From NCBI GenBank assembly GCA_021323945.1, contig JAJPKA010000018.1, forward strand, positions 288,853 through 352,852: 64,000 nucleotides of DNA, read 5' to 3'. A program made the position numbers and the translations under genes. Source of the DNA: Pseudomonadota bacterium. Its GTDB lineage: Bacteria > Desulfobacterota > Binatia > Binatales > Binataceae. The notes under the pieces were generated by a model, which saw only the letters and a program-made list of their open reading frames with translations, did not search any database and was not told the DNA's origin. Shown here one piece after another: positions 1 through 8,124 of this stretch; within the stretch, counting starts at the first letter, position 1; each line of letters begins with the position of its first letter.

Positions 1-182
1 AACGCGATTCGCACAAAGGGATGGTGATCGGCGCGGGGGGGCGAATGCTCAAGGAAATCGGCACTCAAGCGCGACTTGAACTCGAGCAGATCCTGGGGCG
101 GCGGGTTTTTTTGGAACTTCATGTAAAAGTTGAAAAACGGTGGACCAGTGATCCCCGCAAACTCAAGGAATTGGGTCTGTGA
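1..182 (+). CDS. era: GTPase Era, C-terminal KH domain (5' end outside window)
   Basis: The frame ending in TGA at 180-182 encodes about 59 residues of the Era KH domain. It contains KGMVIGAGGRMLKEIG, the GxxG-type RNA-binding loop, and LGRRVFLELHVKVEKRW, the usual Era C-terminal block. Era is a GTPase that binds the 3' end of 16S rRNA and helps 30S ribosome assembly. The GTPase domain lies upstream of the window. The stop codon is followed directly by the der ATG with no gap, so the two ribosome-assembly GTPases are probably co-transcribed and translationally coupled. Confidence 0.93.
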   Translation, partial: RDSHKGMVIGAGGRMLKEIGTQARLELEQILGRRVFLELHVKVEKRWTSDPRKLKELGL

Positions 183-1640
183 ATGAGCCGGAATATTAAG
201 AGTGTGCTGGATATTCCCAGTTGGGTGGGTGACCGCCCCGTGGTAATGCTGGCGGGGCGAGCCAACGTCGGCAAATCCACACTCTTCAACCGACTCGCGG
301 GTACCAGCCGCGCTATCACCAGCCCTGTCGCCGGAACAACACGAGACCTTAATCTTGCGGTGGTCACCCACAACGAGCGCGAATTCGTGGTCGTTGATAG
401 CGGTGGACTCGAACCCTACGCGCGCGAGCCCGCCGCCGAAAGAGCCGCGGAAACAGCGTTGCAGGCGCTCGGCACAGCGGATTTGGTGATCTTCGTGATC
501 GACGCTCGTGTCGGCGTTTGTCCGGGCGATCAAGAGGCGCTGGCGCTGGTGCGGCAGAGCGGGCGTCCGGTAATCCTGGCAGTCAACAAAGTTGATACAC
601 CGCGGCAAGAGGCAGCAGCGGCTGAGGCATGGTCACTCGGGGTGAAGTACGTCAACCTCATTTCAGCCGCGCACGGGCGTGGAGTGGGCGAGTTGTTGGA
701 CCAATTATGTGCGATGCTGCCGTCCGTCAATCCGCGGCTCGAACCGCCTGCGGCTTTGCGGCTGGCGCTGATCGGTCGGCCCAATGTCGGTAAATCATCG
801 TTGCTCAATCGACTTTCAGGATTTGCTCGCTCAATCGTCGATGAGCATCCGGGCACTACGCGAGATCCGGTAGAGGTAGCGGTTGAGCTCGATGGCCACC
901 GGATTATTCTGATTGATACCGCCGGCATCCGGCGTCCGGCCAAGGTTGAGCAGGGCCTCGAAGGCCTTTCGGTAGCACGTGCCATCGCGACCGTCCGGCG
1001 AGCTGAGGTATTGGCGTTAGTGATCGATGCGGCCGAAGGGCTGACCGATCAGGATGCCCGACTCGCGCGACTCGTCGAAAGCAATGACCGTGGGCTGGTG
1101 ATCGTCTGCAACAAATGGGACATTGCAGCCAAGGTGGGCCGGCGCGCGTCGGTATTCGTCCGTGAGACGCTCGAGCGGTACCCGTTTTTGGAGTTTGCGC
1201 CTTTTGTGGTGGCGTCGGCGCAGACCGGTGACGGCGTCAACCAAATAATTCCCACGGCTAGCCGCGCCGGCGAGGCATGGCGTTCGCAGTTCCGAACCTC
1301 CTCGCTCAATCACATTCTGCGCGAGGCGCTTATGGCCTTGGATCCGCCTTTGGTTGGAGATCGGCGGCTCAAGCCGATGTACGTTACTCAGGTAGCAAAG
1401 GCCCCGCCAAGGCTGGCGATATTTTGCAACCTGGAGCAGGGGATACCAGCACATTACGTTCGCTTTCTCGAGAGCCGCTTTCGCACAGCATTGGCCTTGG
1501 AGCACAGTGGCACGCCACTGCGCATCGAATTTCGTCGCACACGCGCCGTGCGCGCTGACATTGGTCGTCGGATCGATAATCGCGGTCCCGCCGTGGCGCA
1601 AGCCACTTGCGCCTCTGGCCATGATGCAGAGGCGAAATAG
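183..1640 (+). CDS. der: Ribosome-associated GTPase Der (EngA)
   Basis: The 485-residue product has two tandem GTPase domains followed by a KH-like domain, the hallmark of Der/EngA, which acts in 50S subunit maturation. The first P-loop, GRANVGKS, is at about residues 25-32 and the second, GRPNVGKS, at about 198-205. Each domain also has its guanine-specificity motif (NKVD, then NKWD) and a switch threonine region (AGTTRD, then PGTTRD). The length fits the family. The ATG starts immediately after the era stop, which supports both the start and coupled translation. The C-terminal 30 or so residues are basic and low in complexity, as in many Der proteins. Confidence 0.97.
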   Translation: MSRNIKSVLDIPSWVGDRPVVMLAGRANVGKSTLFNRLAGTSRAITSPVAGTTRDLNLAVVTHNEREFVVVDSGGLEPYAREPAAERAAETALQALGTADLVIFVIDARVGVCPGDQEALALVRQSGRPVILAVNKVDTPRQEAAAAEAWSLGVKYVNLISAAHGRGVGELLDQLCAMLPSVNPRLEPPAALRLALIGRPNVGKSSLLNRLSGFARSIVDEHPGTTRDPVEVAVELDGHRIILIDTAGIRRPAKVEQGLEGLSVARAIATVRRAEVLALVIDAAEGLTDQDARLARLVESNDRGLVIVCNKWDIAAKVGRRASVFVRETLERYPFLEFAPFVVASAQTGDGVNQIIPTASRAGEAWRSQFRTSSLNHILREALMALDPPLVGDRRLKPMYVTQVAKAPPRLAIFCNLEQGIPAHYVRFLESRFRTALALEHSGTPLRIEFRRTRAVRADIGRRIDNRGPAVAQATCASGHDAEAK

Positions 1641-1678
1641 CAATATTTTGAGTTCAAACAGAGCCTGATTGCAGTCCA

Positions 1679-2500
1679 ATGCCCGACTGGAACCCGGAAC
1701 TTTACCATCGCTTCGCAAGCTATCGCGCGGAACCCGTAACGATGATATTGGCGCGATTGCAGCTGGGGCCGCGCGAGGAAATCGTTGACCTGGGCTGTGG
1801 CACCGGTGAGCACACAGTCGAACTGGCTCGCCGCACTGTTAACGGCCACGTTGTCGGAATCGACTCGTCACCAGCGATGCTCGAACGAGCCATCAAGTTG
1901 CGCAACACGCTCGACCCGGAACTCCGACAAAGGGTGGAGTTCAGGCTGGCTGATTTTCGCACCCTCAATGCCGACCGCGAGTACACGATCGTTTTCTCGA
2001 ATGCCGCGCTTCAATGGGTGAGTGACCATCGGGCGGCGTTCGCGGCTATCTTTCGCGCCCTCCGGGAGGGTGGGCGAATGGCAGTTCAAATGCCGGCCAA
2101 TGAGAATGAAACTGCTCAGCTCACGATGCGCCGCATGGCGGCGGAGCCACCCTGGAGCGCAACGCTCGGGGCAGTGCGAACCCCCTCAGACGAGAATGTC
2201 CTTCCAGCGGCGGAATATGCCTGTCTTCTGCACGATATTGGCTTCGAGCAGGTGAGTTGCTTCTATCATATATTTCGACATCCGATGGCTAACCCGGCGG
2301 AAGTGGTGGAGTTTTGCCGAAGCACTTCGTTGCGGCGTTTCCTCGACCGTCTGCCAGCCGCCCAGCATTCGGAATTTATTTCTGAGTTAACCCGGCGCCT
2401 CGAAGGTGCTTACGGCACAACGGGTCCGTTTACCTTCACTTTTCGCCGGCTGTTTCTATGGGGGCGGCGCCCTGTCACTACACGAGGACTCGAAAGCTGA
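1679..2500 (+). CDS. tam: Class I SAM methyltransferase, trans-aconitate 2-methyltransferase-like
   Basis: The protein opens with DWNPELYHRFASYRAEP, which matches the start of Tam proteins (D-W-x-P-x-x-Y-x-x-F-x-x-x-R-x-x-P). SAM motif I follows (VDLGCGTGEHT, about residues 36-46), then the acidic post-I segment GIDSSPAML. SNAALQWVSDH is the motif II/III region typical of Tam. Tam methylates trans-aconitate, a spontaneous inhibitor of aconitase, in the cytoplasm. The 273-residue length is slightly above the usual 250-260. It lies 38 bp after der. The family call is firm; the exact substrate is by similarity only, so the symbol is tentative. Confidence 0.82.
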   Translation: MPDWNPELYHRFASYRAEPVTMILARLQLGPREEIVDLGCGTGEHTVELARRTVNGHVVGIDSSPAMLERAIKLRNTLDPELRQRVEFRLADFRTLNADREYTIVFSNAALQWVSDHRAAFAAIFRALREGGRMAVQMPANENETAQLTMRRMAAEPPWSATLGAVRTPSDENVLPAAEYACLLHDIGFEQVSCFYHIFRHPMANPAEVVEFCRSTSLRRFLDRLPAAQHSEFISELTRRLEGAYGTTGPFTFTFRRLFLWGRRPVTTRGLES

Positions 2501-3028
2501 AACCTTGGGTCCGGCTCCTGGCGGCTCACAGCCCGCCGCATCGATTGACTTGTAGCGCAGGAAGAAACCCAGCGCCTCGTACTGGCGAGAAGGGAGGTTT
2601 TTCGGTTTTCCATGGTAAGGACCGGGTGGGAACAGGCTTGTATTTCGGCGATGAGATCTACTGGCAGTTCGCCGATTCATGTGGAACCGTCCCATGCGGC
2701 CATCTTGAGCACTTAGAAGTCTGTGCGATACCGACCCGAGCTCCGTAGCAAGGATTTTCGGCCAAAAGCGTCTATGTTGTTGGTCTCGAAATTGCTCGTC
2801 CTGACCGGTCGCAGTCTTACGCCGGGGCGTCTTAAGCCTACTGCAGTCGATTTCCGAACTTGATAGGGCCAGCCAGGATGCTCAGGATGGTTCATCGCGT
2901 AGTAGCGGACATCTATCGAGTGCCGTGTCTTGTCCCGGCTTGACGGCAGCTGGCTTCCAGCGGTTTGGTTTTGCTCCTCTAGCAGTCTTGTTGCGCGCGC
3001 GAACTTGCGGGGGCGCACAGCCCAGCGC
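2501..3028. other. Intergenic stretch, no gene seen
   Basis: About 530 bases between the methyltransferase and the next reverse-strand gene. Several short open frames exist on both strands, but none has a convincing ribosome binding site or recognisable protein. No tRNA, strong terminator hairpin or repeat was found by eye. Confidence 0.5.
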
Positions 3029-3481
3029 TTAAAGCAAGTGGAGTTCGTGCGCGCATTTTATGCACAGCGTTCCAAGGGTATCTCGAATGCACGACTGTTC
3101 GACAAGAGAAGCTTGGCATCGGTGGCAGGTGTTCGGCCGGTTCTCGTTTTGATCGGAACCAATTCCTGCCTCCGGTTGGCCTTGATCAGGAGGATTGGCG
3201 AATTCATTCCGAATCAAATGATCGAGTTCTATCGCGTTCGCGATCTTTTCCAACAAGCCTAGAATCATCAGGACAGGTGTTTGGGGACGAATATAGACGC
3301 GTACCTGGGCCTCGGGATGGTCGTAAACCTCGAGAGTCACTTCTCTGGCCGGTTCGATCGTAAAGTTAGTTCCAGTCTTCGATTGGCTGTTACCAACGGC
3401 AGCTTCTGCAGTTTGGCAGCAACCTAAATACTCAGAGTAGTCGAGTCGTAGACGTTCTGGTTGCCTATCTTCCGCCACCAT
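3029..3481 (-). CDS. Small hypothetical protein with a C-terminal Cys-pair motif
   Basis: The 150-residue product is not recognised. It is supported by a very strong Shine-Dalgarno sequence (GGAGGAGGA, about 6-8 bases before the ATG). A middle segment reads as beta-rich (residues about 40-75, with VTLEVYDHPEAQVRVYIRP). A C-terminal CxxC pair set, CHRC near residue 118 and CIKC near residue 141, could bind zinc. No signal peptide or membrane segment is seen. No neighbour suggests a role: tRNA-Arg lies about 200 bases upstream in the opposite orientation. The central segment might be flagellin-FlaG-like, but this is too weak to name. Confidence 0.55.
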   Translation of the reverse strand: MVAEDRQPERLRLDYSEYLGCCQTAEAAVGNSQSKTGTNFTIEPAREVTLEVYDHPEAQVRVYIRPQTPVLMILGLLEKIANAIELDHLIRNEFANPPDQGQPEAGIGSDQNENRPNTCHRCQASLVEQSCIRDTLGTLCIKCAHELHLL

Positions 3482-3675
3482 GCTGCATCCTCCTCCTCAA
3501 CCGTGAAACGTTCAGTAGCCCGGCCCTACTGCATCAATCTGCACGCTTGCGTATCAGTTTGAGGTAGCGTTGGCAATCTTTATCTTGTGCTAGCAAAAAG
3601 GGTCTCTGGTTGTCTGCGGGTACTCGCCGCAGATTGCTCGGTCATGATAAGGTTGATTGACGAAGAAGACCTGAT

Positions 3676-3752
3676 GCGCCCGTAGCTCAACTGGACAGAG
3701 CATCGGACTTCGGATCCGAGGGTTGGGGGTTCGAATCCCTCCGGGCGCGCCA
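3676..3752 (+). tRNA. tRNA-Arg (anticodon TCG)
   Basis: A complete cloverleaf can be drawn. The acceptor stem GCGCCCG pairs with CGGGCGC. The D arm is GCTC/GAGC. The anticodon stem TCGGA/TCCGA carries the loop CTTCGGA, giving anticodon TCG. The variable loop is 5 bases, and the T arm is GGGGG-TTCGAAT-CCCTC. The discriminator G is followed by an encoded CCA. It reads CGA-type arginine codons. Confidence 0.95.
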
Positions 3753-4182
3753 ACTTTTCCCGGACAACCTGCGCTCGGTTGCAATTCAGCACTCCTTTTC
3801 GCCACCTCAGGACGATCAACCTCTAGGATGACGTCCGGATTCATCTTGGGCGGATTGGGTTTAAACCCTTAGAGCTACCGCGAAGTTCATCATCCCAGGC
3901 GCAGAAGTCATGATTGCTTGTGGCTCCCTCGGTCTCGGAGACAGGTTTTGTTGTGACCGTGGCGCTCCTACGGCGGTCGCCATGATGCTTGAATTGAAGT
4001 TTGAAAAACAAACGCTGAGTCGAATCTGCCAACCAAGGTTACCGGCATTAAGCCGAGATTGCGATCGACAATCAACAAGCGGTTCAGAGAGGATCGGCAA
4101 TCACGCCCGAAGCGCCTGCAAAGGTCTCACGATTGTTTATCCGCGGCCGAGATTGCAATTTTCCTTTGCTTTTGTGCACGGT
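3753..4182. other. Intergenic stretch, no gene seen
   Basis: About 430 bases between tRNA-Arg and the reverse-strand HTH gene. No supported frame, RNA gene or terminator was found. The 3' end of the tRNA is not visibly duplicated here, so there is no sign of an attachment site. Confidence 0.45.
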
Positions 4183-4398
4183 TTATTTCTTAGGCCCAAT
4201 GCTCAAAACCAACTGCAATTCGTCAATGTCTTTGAGGTTAAAGCGCCAATTTCTGCCGACCCGGAACGCCGGCAATTCATTCCTTTCTATCAGGCGATAA
4301 ATGGTTGAGGTATGAACTCGGAGATAACGAGCGAGTTCTGCGACCGTTAAGGTCGGCCCCAAGATGGCCAAGTGGTTTTTTGCCGGATTGCCGTCCAC
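4183..4398 (-). CDS. Excisionase-type (MerR-like) helix-turn-helix DNA-binding protein
   Basis: The 71-residue protein is nearly all one HTH_17/excisionase-family domain. LTVAELARYLRVHTSTIYRLIERNELPAFRVGRNWRF (residues about 17-53) is the classic fold: helix, turn, recognition helix, then a beta-hairpin wing with GRNWRF. Such proteins are small DNA-binding regulators or recombination directionality factors. No integrase or recombinase gene is nearby. It is transcribed away from the exopolysaccharide operon starting at 4726, so a local regulatory role is plausible. The start is GTG; an in-frame ATG is not available upstream of the domain. Confidence 0.82.
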   Translation of the reverse strand: MDGNPAKNHLAILGPTLTVAELARYLRVHTSTIYRLIERNELPAFRVGRNWRFNLKDIDELQLVLSIGPKK

Positions 4399-4725
4399 TC
4401 CGGTCGTCCCACGTCATCGCTTATCCCGAAATCAAGAGGTAAGCGCTCACCCGAGAGTAGCGCCGAAACGGCCACGAAGGCTGCGCAATACGTGGACATT
4501 CATTCGCTTTTTCCGGAAATGCTCACAGAACGGAACGGTGCTTCGGTTAAAATTAGCTACGCGTAATGCACTTGACCACATATATTGAGGCTACTTAGAG
4601 CCACCTCATGTTGTTTCCAGTTCTACTCACTTGGTTGAGACTGAGTAGCGCAGCATTGCTACTGCAATGGTCTAGAGCGCAGGCGAATCGTTATTTCTGA
4701 TTTCAAGCGAACTGGTCATTGCCAC
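4399..4725. other. Divergent intergenic region upstream of the EPS operon
   Basis: About 330 bases between the HTH gene (reverse) and the export lipoprotein gene (forward). It is more A+T-rich than its flanks and must hold the promoters of both divergent units. I could not place a convincing -35/-10 pair or a sigma-54 site. Confidence 0.45.
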
Positions 4726-5322
4726 GTGAAACTCGGACTGAGCATAAGAAAACGCTTAATGCTGTTGGTCGGACTTATGATTTCGGCCTGCAGCCAGCAG
4801 GCCGTTACGAGCACAACTTCGGTTCATCCACCGCTCGACCCGGCGCCTTACATCATCGGAGTCAACGACGTTTTGGAAGTAGTCGTTTGGAGGCAGCCGC
4901 AATTAAGTGGAAAGATTACAGTCGAAGAAGATGGCAGCATTGCGGTCCCGCTCGCCGGGCGTGTACCGGCAGCAGGAGTTAGTTGTCAAACCCTCGAGAA
5001 GACCCTGTATGCCAAGCTGGTGCCTTTTATCCATGATCCGCGCGTGACTGTCAGAGTGTCCGATCCTCGCAGCAAAGTCTTCTATGTAATTGGCGAAGTC
5101 AAGAAGCCCGGCGTCATGCGGCTGGTATCCGGTGAAGTGTTGTCGCAGGGGCTGGCGGAGGCCGGAGGCTTTACTGATTTCGCCAACCGGCGGGCGATTA
5201 AAATCGTCAGGCGCGGGCCCACGGAAGATGTAAAGATAACGATCAACTACGACAGGATCGAAAAAGGTGACCTGGCTGCCGACATTCCGTTGCAGCCCGG
5301 CGATACGATTACGGTACCCTGA
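4726..5322 (+). CDS. Polysaccharide export lipoprotein, Wza/outer-membrane auxiliary family
   Basis: The 198-residue product starts with a lipoprotein signal: basic n-region, a hydrophobic stretch, then a lipobox ending MISAC with the modified Cys at residue 22. The Poly_export domain follows (about 45-120, YIIGVNDVLEVVVWRQPQL and DGSIAVPLAGRV). An SLBB-type domain comes next (about 125-190, VIGEVKKPGVMRL and LAEAGGFTDFA). Such proteins form the periplasmic/outer-membrane channel for capsule or EPS export. It is short compared with E. coli Wza, as is usual in exosortase-associated EPS loci. The start is GTG with a weak ribosome binding site. Its stop overlaps the next ATG by one base (TGATG), so the genes are translationally coupled. 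Confidence 0.9.
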   Translation: MKLGLSIRKRLMLLVGLMISACSQQAVTSTTSVHPPLDPAPYIIGVNDVLEVVVWRQPQLSGKITVEEDGSIAVPLAGRVPAAGVSCQTLEKTLYAKLVPFIHDPRVTVRVSDPRSKVFYVIGEVKKPGVMRLVSGEVLSQGLAEAGGFTDFANRRAIKIVRRGPTEDVKITINYDRIEKGDLAADIPLQPGDTITVP

Positions 5323-6926
5323 TGGATCAGACTGACTCGACCAACCTGGCGCCTTATGTCGATATTATCTATCGCTATCGAGCGGATCAAAGCCGGCATT
5401 TCTCCCTCGCTCCATATATCGACATCGCTTATCGCCACCGGCTAAGCTCGGTGTGCGTTTTGGCGGTTGGCACTGCACTCACCTTGGCCACTGTCTTGTT
5501 ACTTCCCAGCGTCTTTCGATCGTCTACGCTCGTAATGATTCAGCCCCAGGAGGTTCCCTCGGTCTACGTATCAGCGCCGGTCACCGGCCACATCCGCGAT
5601 CGGTTGAAAGCACTGAGCGAAATCGTCCTGAGCCGCACACGCCTTGAGCAAATAATCGGGCAGTTTGGACTGTACAAGACGCGTCGCAGCCGAGGAGCTT
5701 CGATTGAAGAGATTGTGGAATACATGCGGCGGCATATCCATATCGACGTTACGGAAGATCCCAACAACACCCCCGAGAAACGCACGCCTTCGTTCACTCT
5801 TTCCTTCGAATACTACGATCCGGTTACCGCGCAACGAGTGACGCAGGAGTTGGCCAACCTGTTCATCGACGAGGATCTGAGGCAGCGGGGGCGACAGGCT
5901 GCAGCGACCACCGCGTTCCTCAACGAGCAGCTCGCCAAAGCGAGCGCCGCCCTGGAACAAAAAGGGCGCGAGATCAAACTCTTTAAGGACCGCTATCAGG
6001 GCAGTCTGCCGCAGGATCTAGAAATCAACCTGAAGATGCTCGGCGACCTTCAAATTCAGTATCAAAAGGACAACGAGGCCTTGGTCGCATTGCAGCAACG
6101 CCACGCACTACTGCAGCGAGATCTCGCCCGCGCGCAGGAGGACCAACTAGCGGTTATTTCGGCCAGCGGACAGCGAAGCTCCGCCTCCCCGGAGGCGGCT
6201 CTGATTTTGAAGGAAACCGAACTGGCCGAGCTCCAGGCCCGCGACACAGAGGCACATCCGGACGTGCTCCGACTAAAAGCGGAGATCGCCAGACTCGAAT
6301 CGCTGATCAAAAGCCGCGCCACCGGGGAAAAAGTTGCGAGCCGCTCACCAATGGAAGAGGAGTTAAGCAAGGAAATCGACAGCACCGAGGTCGATGAGCG
6401 GCGCCTGGAGACCGAGCTGCCAGGTCTCAAACAAAAAATCGATGACTACCAGCGCAGGATCACCCAGACGCCAGCTCACGAACAGCAATTCGCTGCTTTG
6501 ACCCGCGACTATAACGGACTTGACGCTGATTACCATAAACTGCTCGACAAGAAGCTGGAGGCGCAAATTTCACAAAATCTCGAGCAGCACGAGGAAGGCG
6601 AGCGTTTTCAAGTGCTCGATCCCGCCAATCTGCCACTCGAGCCCGAGGCACCCGATCGTGAGGCATTAGCGATCGGGGGATTGCTGTTGACATTGGGATT
6701 TGCTGTCGGTTTGCCCTTTGCTCTGTACTTCACTGATAGCTCATATAAAGATCCCGACGAGCTGAGGCGAGAGTTGGCCGTCGCCGCAGTTACCGCAGTT
6801 CCGGACTTGCCGGAACTAGAGCCAGGCAGTTCTCGTCGCTATCCGCTTTATCGCTCGCTAGCGATCTCCTGTGCGACTTTCCTGCTGGGGGCCGGAGCTC
6901 TGTGGATTTACGCCGGGTCGTTGTAG
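5322..6926 (+). CDS. Wzz/GumC-type polysaccharide chain-length determinant
   Basis: The 534-residue inner-membrane protein has a transmembrane segment near residues 43-62 and a long periplasmic coiled-coil region (about 170-420). A second membrane segment lies near 447-467, after the proline-rich stretch LDPANLPLEPEAPDRE. A third hydrophobic segment ends the protein (about 512-531). This is the polysaccharide co-polymerase layout that sets EPS chain length with a BY-kinase. It has no fused kinase domain; the kinase is encoded separately at 8125. The N-terminus carries two near-identical 12-residue blocks (residues 9-20 and 29-40), described separately. It overlaps the export gene by one base. 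Confidence 0.9.
   Translation: MDQTDSTNLAPYVDIIYRYRADQSRHFSLAPYIDIAYRHRLSSVCVLAVGTALTLATVLLLPSVFRSSTLVMIQPQEVPSVYVSAPVTGHIRDRLKALSEIVLSRTRLEQIIGQFGLYKTRRSRGASIEEIVEYMRRHIHIDVTEDPNNTPEKRTPSFTLSFEYYDPVTAQRVTQELANLFIDEDLRQRGRQAAATTAFLNEQLAKASAALEQKGREIKLFKDRYQGSLPQDLEINLKMLGDLQIQYQKDNEALVALQQRHALLQRDLARAQEDQLAVISASGQRSSASPEAALILKETELAELQARDTEAHPDVLRLKAEIARLESLIKSRATGEKVASRSPMEEELSKEIDSTEVDERRLETELPGLKQKIDDYQRRITQTPAHEQQFAALTRDYNGLDADYHKLLDKKLEAQISQNLEQHEEGERFQVLDPANLPLEPEAPDREALAIGGLLLTLGFAVGLPFALYFTDSSYKDPDELRRELAVAAVTAVPDLPELEPGSSRRYPLYRSLAISCATFLLGAGALWIYAGSL
5346..5441 (+). repeat. Internal duplication in the Wzz-like N-terminus
   Basis: Residues 9-20 (LAPYVDIIYRYR) and 29-40 (LAPYIDIAYRHR) are near copies with a period of exactly 20 codons. 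The DNA copies are at 5346-5381 and 5406-5441. The codons differ between copies at many third positions, so the duplication is old and appears kept at the protein level. It precedes the first membrane segment on the cytoplasmic side. Confidence 0.8.
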
Positions 6927-7019
6927 ATAGAGGCAGGCCAGCCTGACCGCTCTACTGGCGAAAAGCACAACCACGCGTCGGGCAACGCCGAAATTAACTA
7001 CGAAAAAGAGTCAACTGCG

Positions 7020-8108
7020 GTGGGGATATACGAAGCCTACTACGACTGTCGCTCGGAGCCTTTTAGTTTAAGTCCCGACCCTCGGTTCCTTTACCTGTCT
7101 CCAACTCATCGCGAAGCTTTGGCGCAGTTACGCTATGTAGTCGAAATGCGGAAAGGGTTCGCGGTGCTTACGGGAGAGGTCGGCCTGGGTAAGACCATTT
7201 TGCTCCGCACCTTGCTGCAGCAAGTGCGCGCCCAGGTACGGACGGCTTACATGTCGAAGCCGCCGCGATCGGTATCCGAGCTGTACGCGGCAATCGGGCA
7301 GGATTGGGGATTGAGCCTGGACAGCGGCGAGAGCCCCATTTTCCGACTCAATGTCGCTTTGCTAGAGACTTACCGCGCTGGAGGCACCTTCGTTTTGGTA
7401 TTTGATGAGGCCCAGCAGTTACCTATCGAAGTCCTCGAGGAGATCCGTCTGATATCTAATCTCGAAGCGCCCGATGCCAAGTTGGTTCAGGTGATTCTGG
7501 CGGGACAGCCGGAATTGGAGACGTTGCTTGAGAAGCCAGAGCTACGAGCCCTGCGCCAACGGGTGGTAATGTGGCACACTCTGACCGCGCTCAGTCTAGA
7601 GGATACGGTGCAGTACATTTCCAGTCGGGTTAGGATTGCAGGCGCCCGACGGTCGCCTTTTACGCTCGAAGCTTGCCGCGCGGTCCATCGACTATCGCGT
7701 GGGGTGCCGCGTCTTATAAATCTGATATGCGACAAGGCGATGTTATTGAGTTATGCTTCCGACAGTCCGCGTGTGGATCGGCGGTGCGTGGAGTCCATCG
7801 CCGAGGAACTGCGCCTTACGGCGCCACCTTCCGCCAGGTTTTTCCGCAAAACCAAGCTGAGCACCACGCGGTGGGGAATCGTATCGCGCGGTGAGGCTTT
7901 GAAAAAAAAATTAGCGGTTGCTTGCATAACTCTCTTCCTGGTATTGCTTACCGCCGCCTGTCTCGTCGCCTCACGTCATTATTTCACGAACAGAAAAAGT
8001 CACCGGTTGTTTTCTCCGGACGCAGATACGAGGGCTCACGATTTAACGTTTTCCCCGGTAAAAAGATGGGCTCTTGTACCTAATCGAGTGGAAACTTATC
8101 AGGCATAG
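7020..8108 (+). CDS. GspA/ExeA-like AAA ATPase of the exosortase-associated EPS locus
   Basis: The 362-residue product begins YEAYYDCRSEPFSLSPDPRFLYLS, the conserved opening of the ExeA-like ATPases found in PEP-CTERM/XrtA EPS loci (TIGR03015 type). It has Walker A GEVGLGKT (about 52-59), Walker B FVLVFDEAQQ (about 122-131), and a sensor region ending in RGVPRLINLICDKAML. A single membrane segment lies near residues 299-318, followed by a short periplasmic tail. It probably energises or senses assembly of the export machine; the mechanism is not established for this subfamily. The start is GTG, 93 bases after the Wzz-like gene. Confidence 0.87.
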   Translation: MGIYEAYYDCRSEPFSLSPDPRFLYLSPTHREALAQLRYVVEMRKGFAVLTGEVGLGKTILLRTLLQQVRAQVRTAYMSKPPRSVSELYAAIGQDWGLSLDSGESPIFRLNVALLETYRAGGTFVLVFDEAQQLPIEVLEEIRLISNLEAPDAKLVQVILAGQPELETLLEKPELRALRQRVVMWHTLTALSLEDTVQYISSRVRIAGARRSPFTLEACRAVHRLSRGVPRLINLICDKAMLLSYASDSPRVDRRCVESIAEELRLTAPPSARFFRKTKLSTTRWGIVSRGEALKKKLAVACITLFLVLLTAACLVASRHYFTNRKSHRLFSPDADTRAHDLTFSPVKRWALVPNRVETYQA

Positions 8109-8124
8109 GACTTGGTGCCGGGTC

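Noticed and set aside
3676-4398. tRNA-Arg plus excisionase-type gene as an integrative element boundary
   Set aside because: No integrase, no duplicated tRNA 3' end and no phage-like gene nearby.
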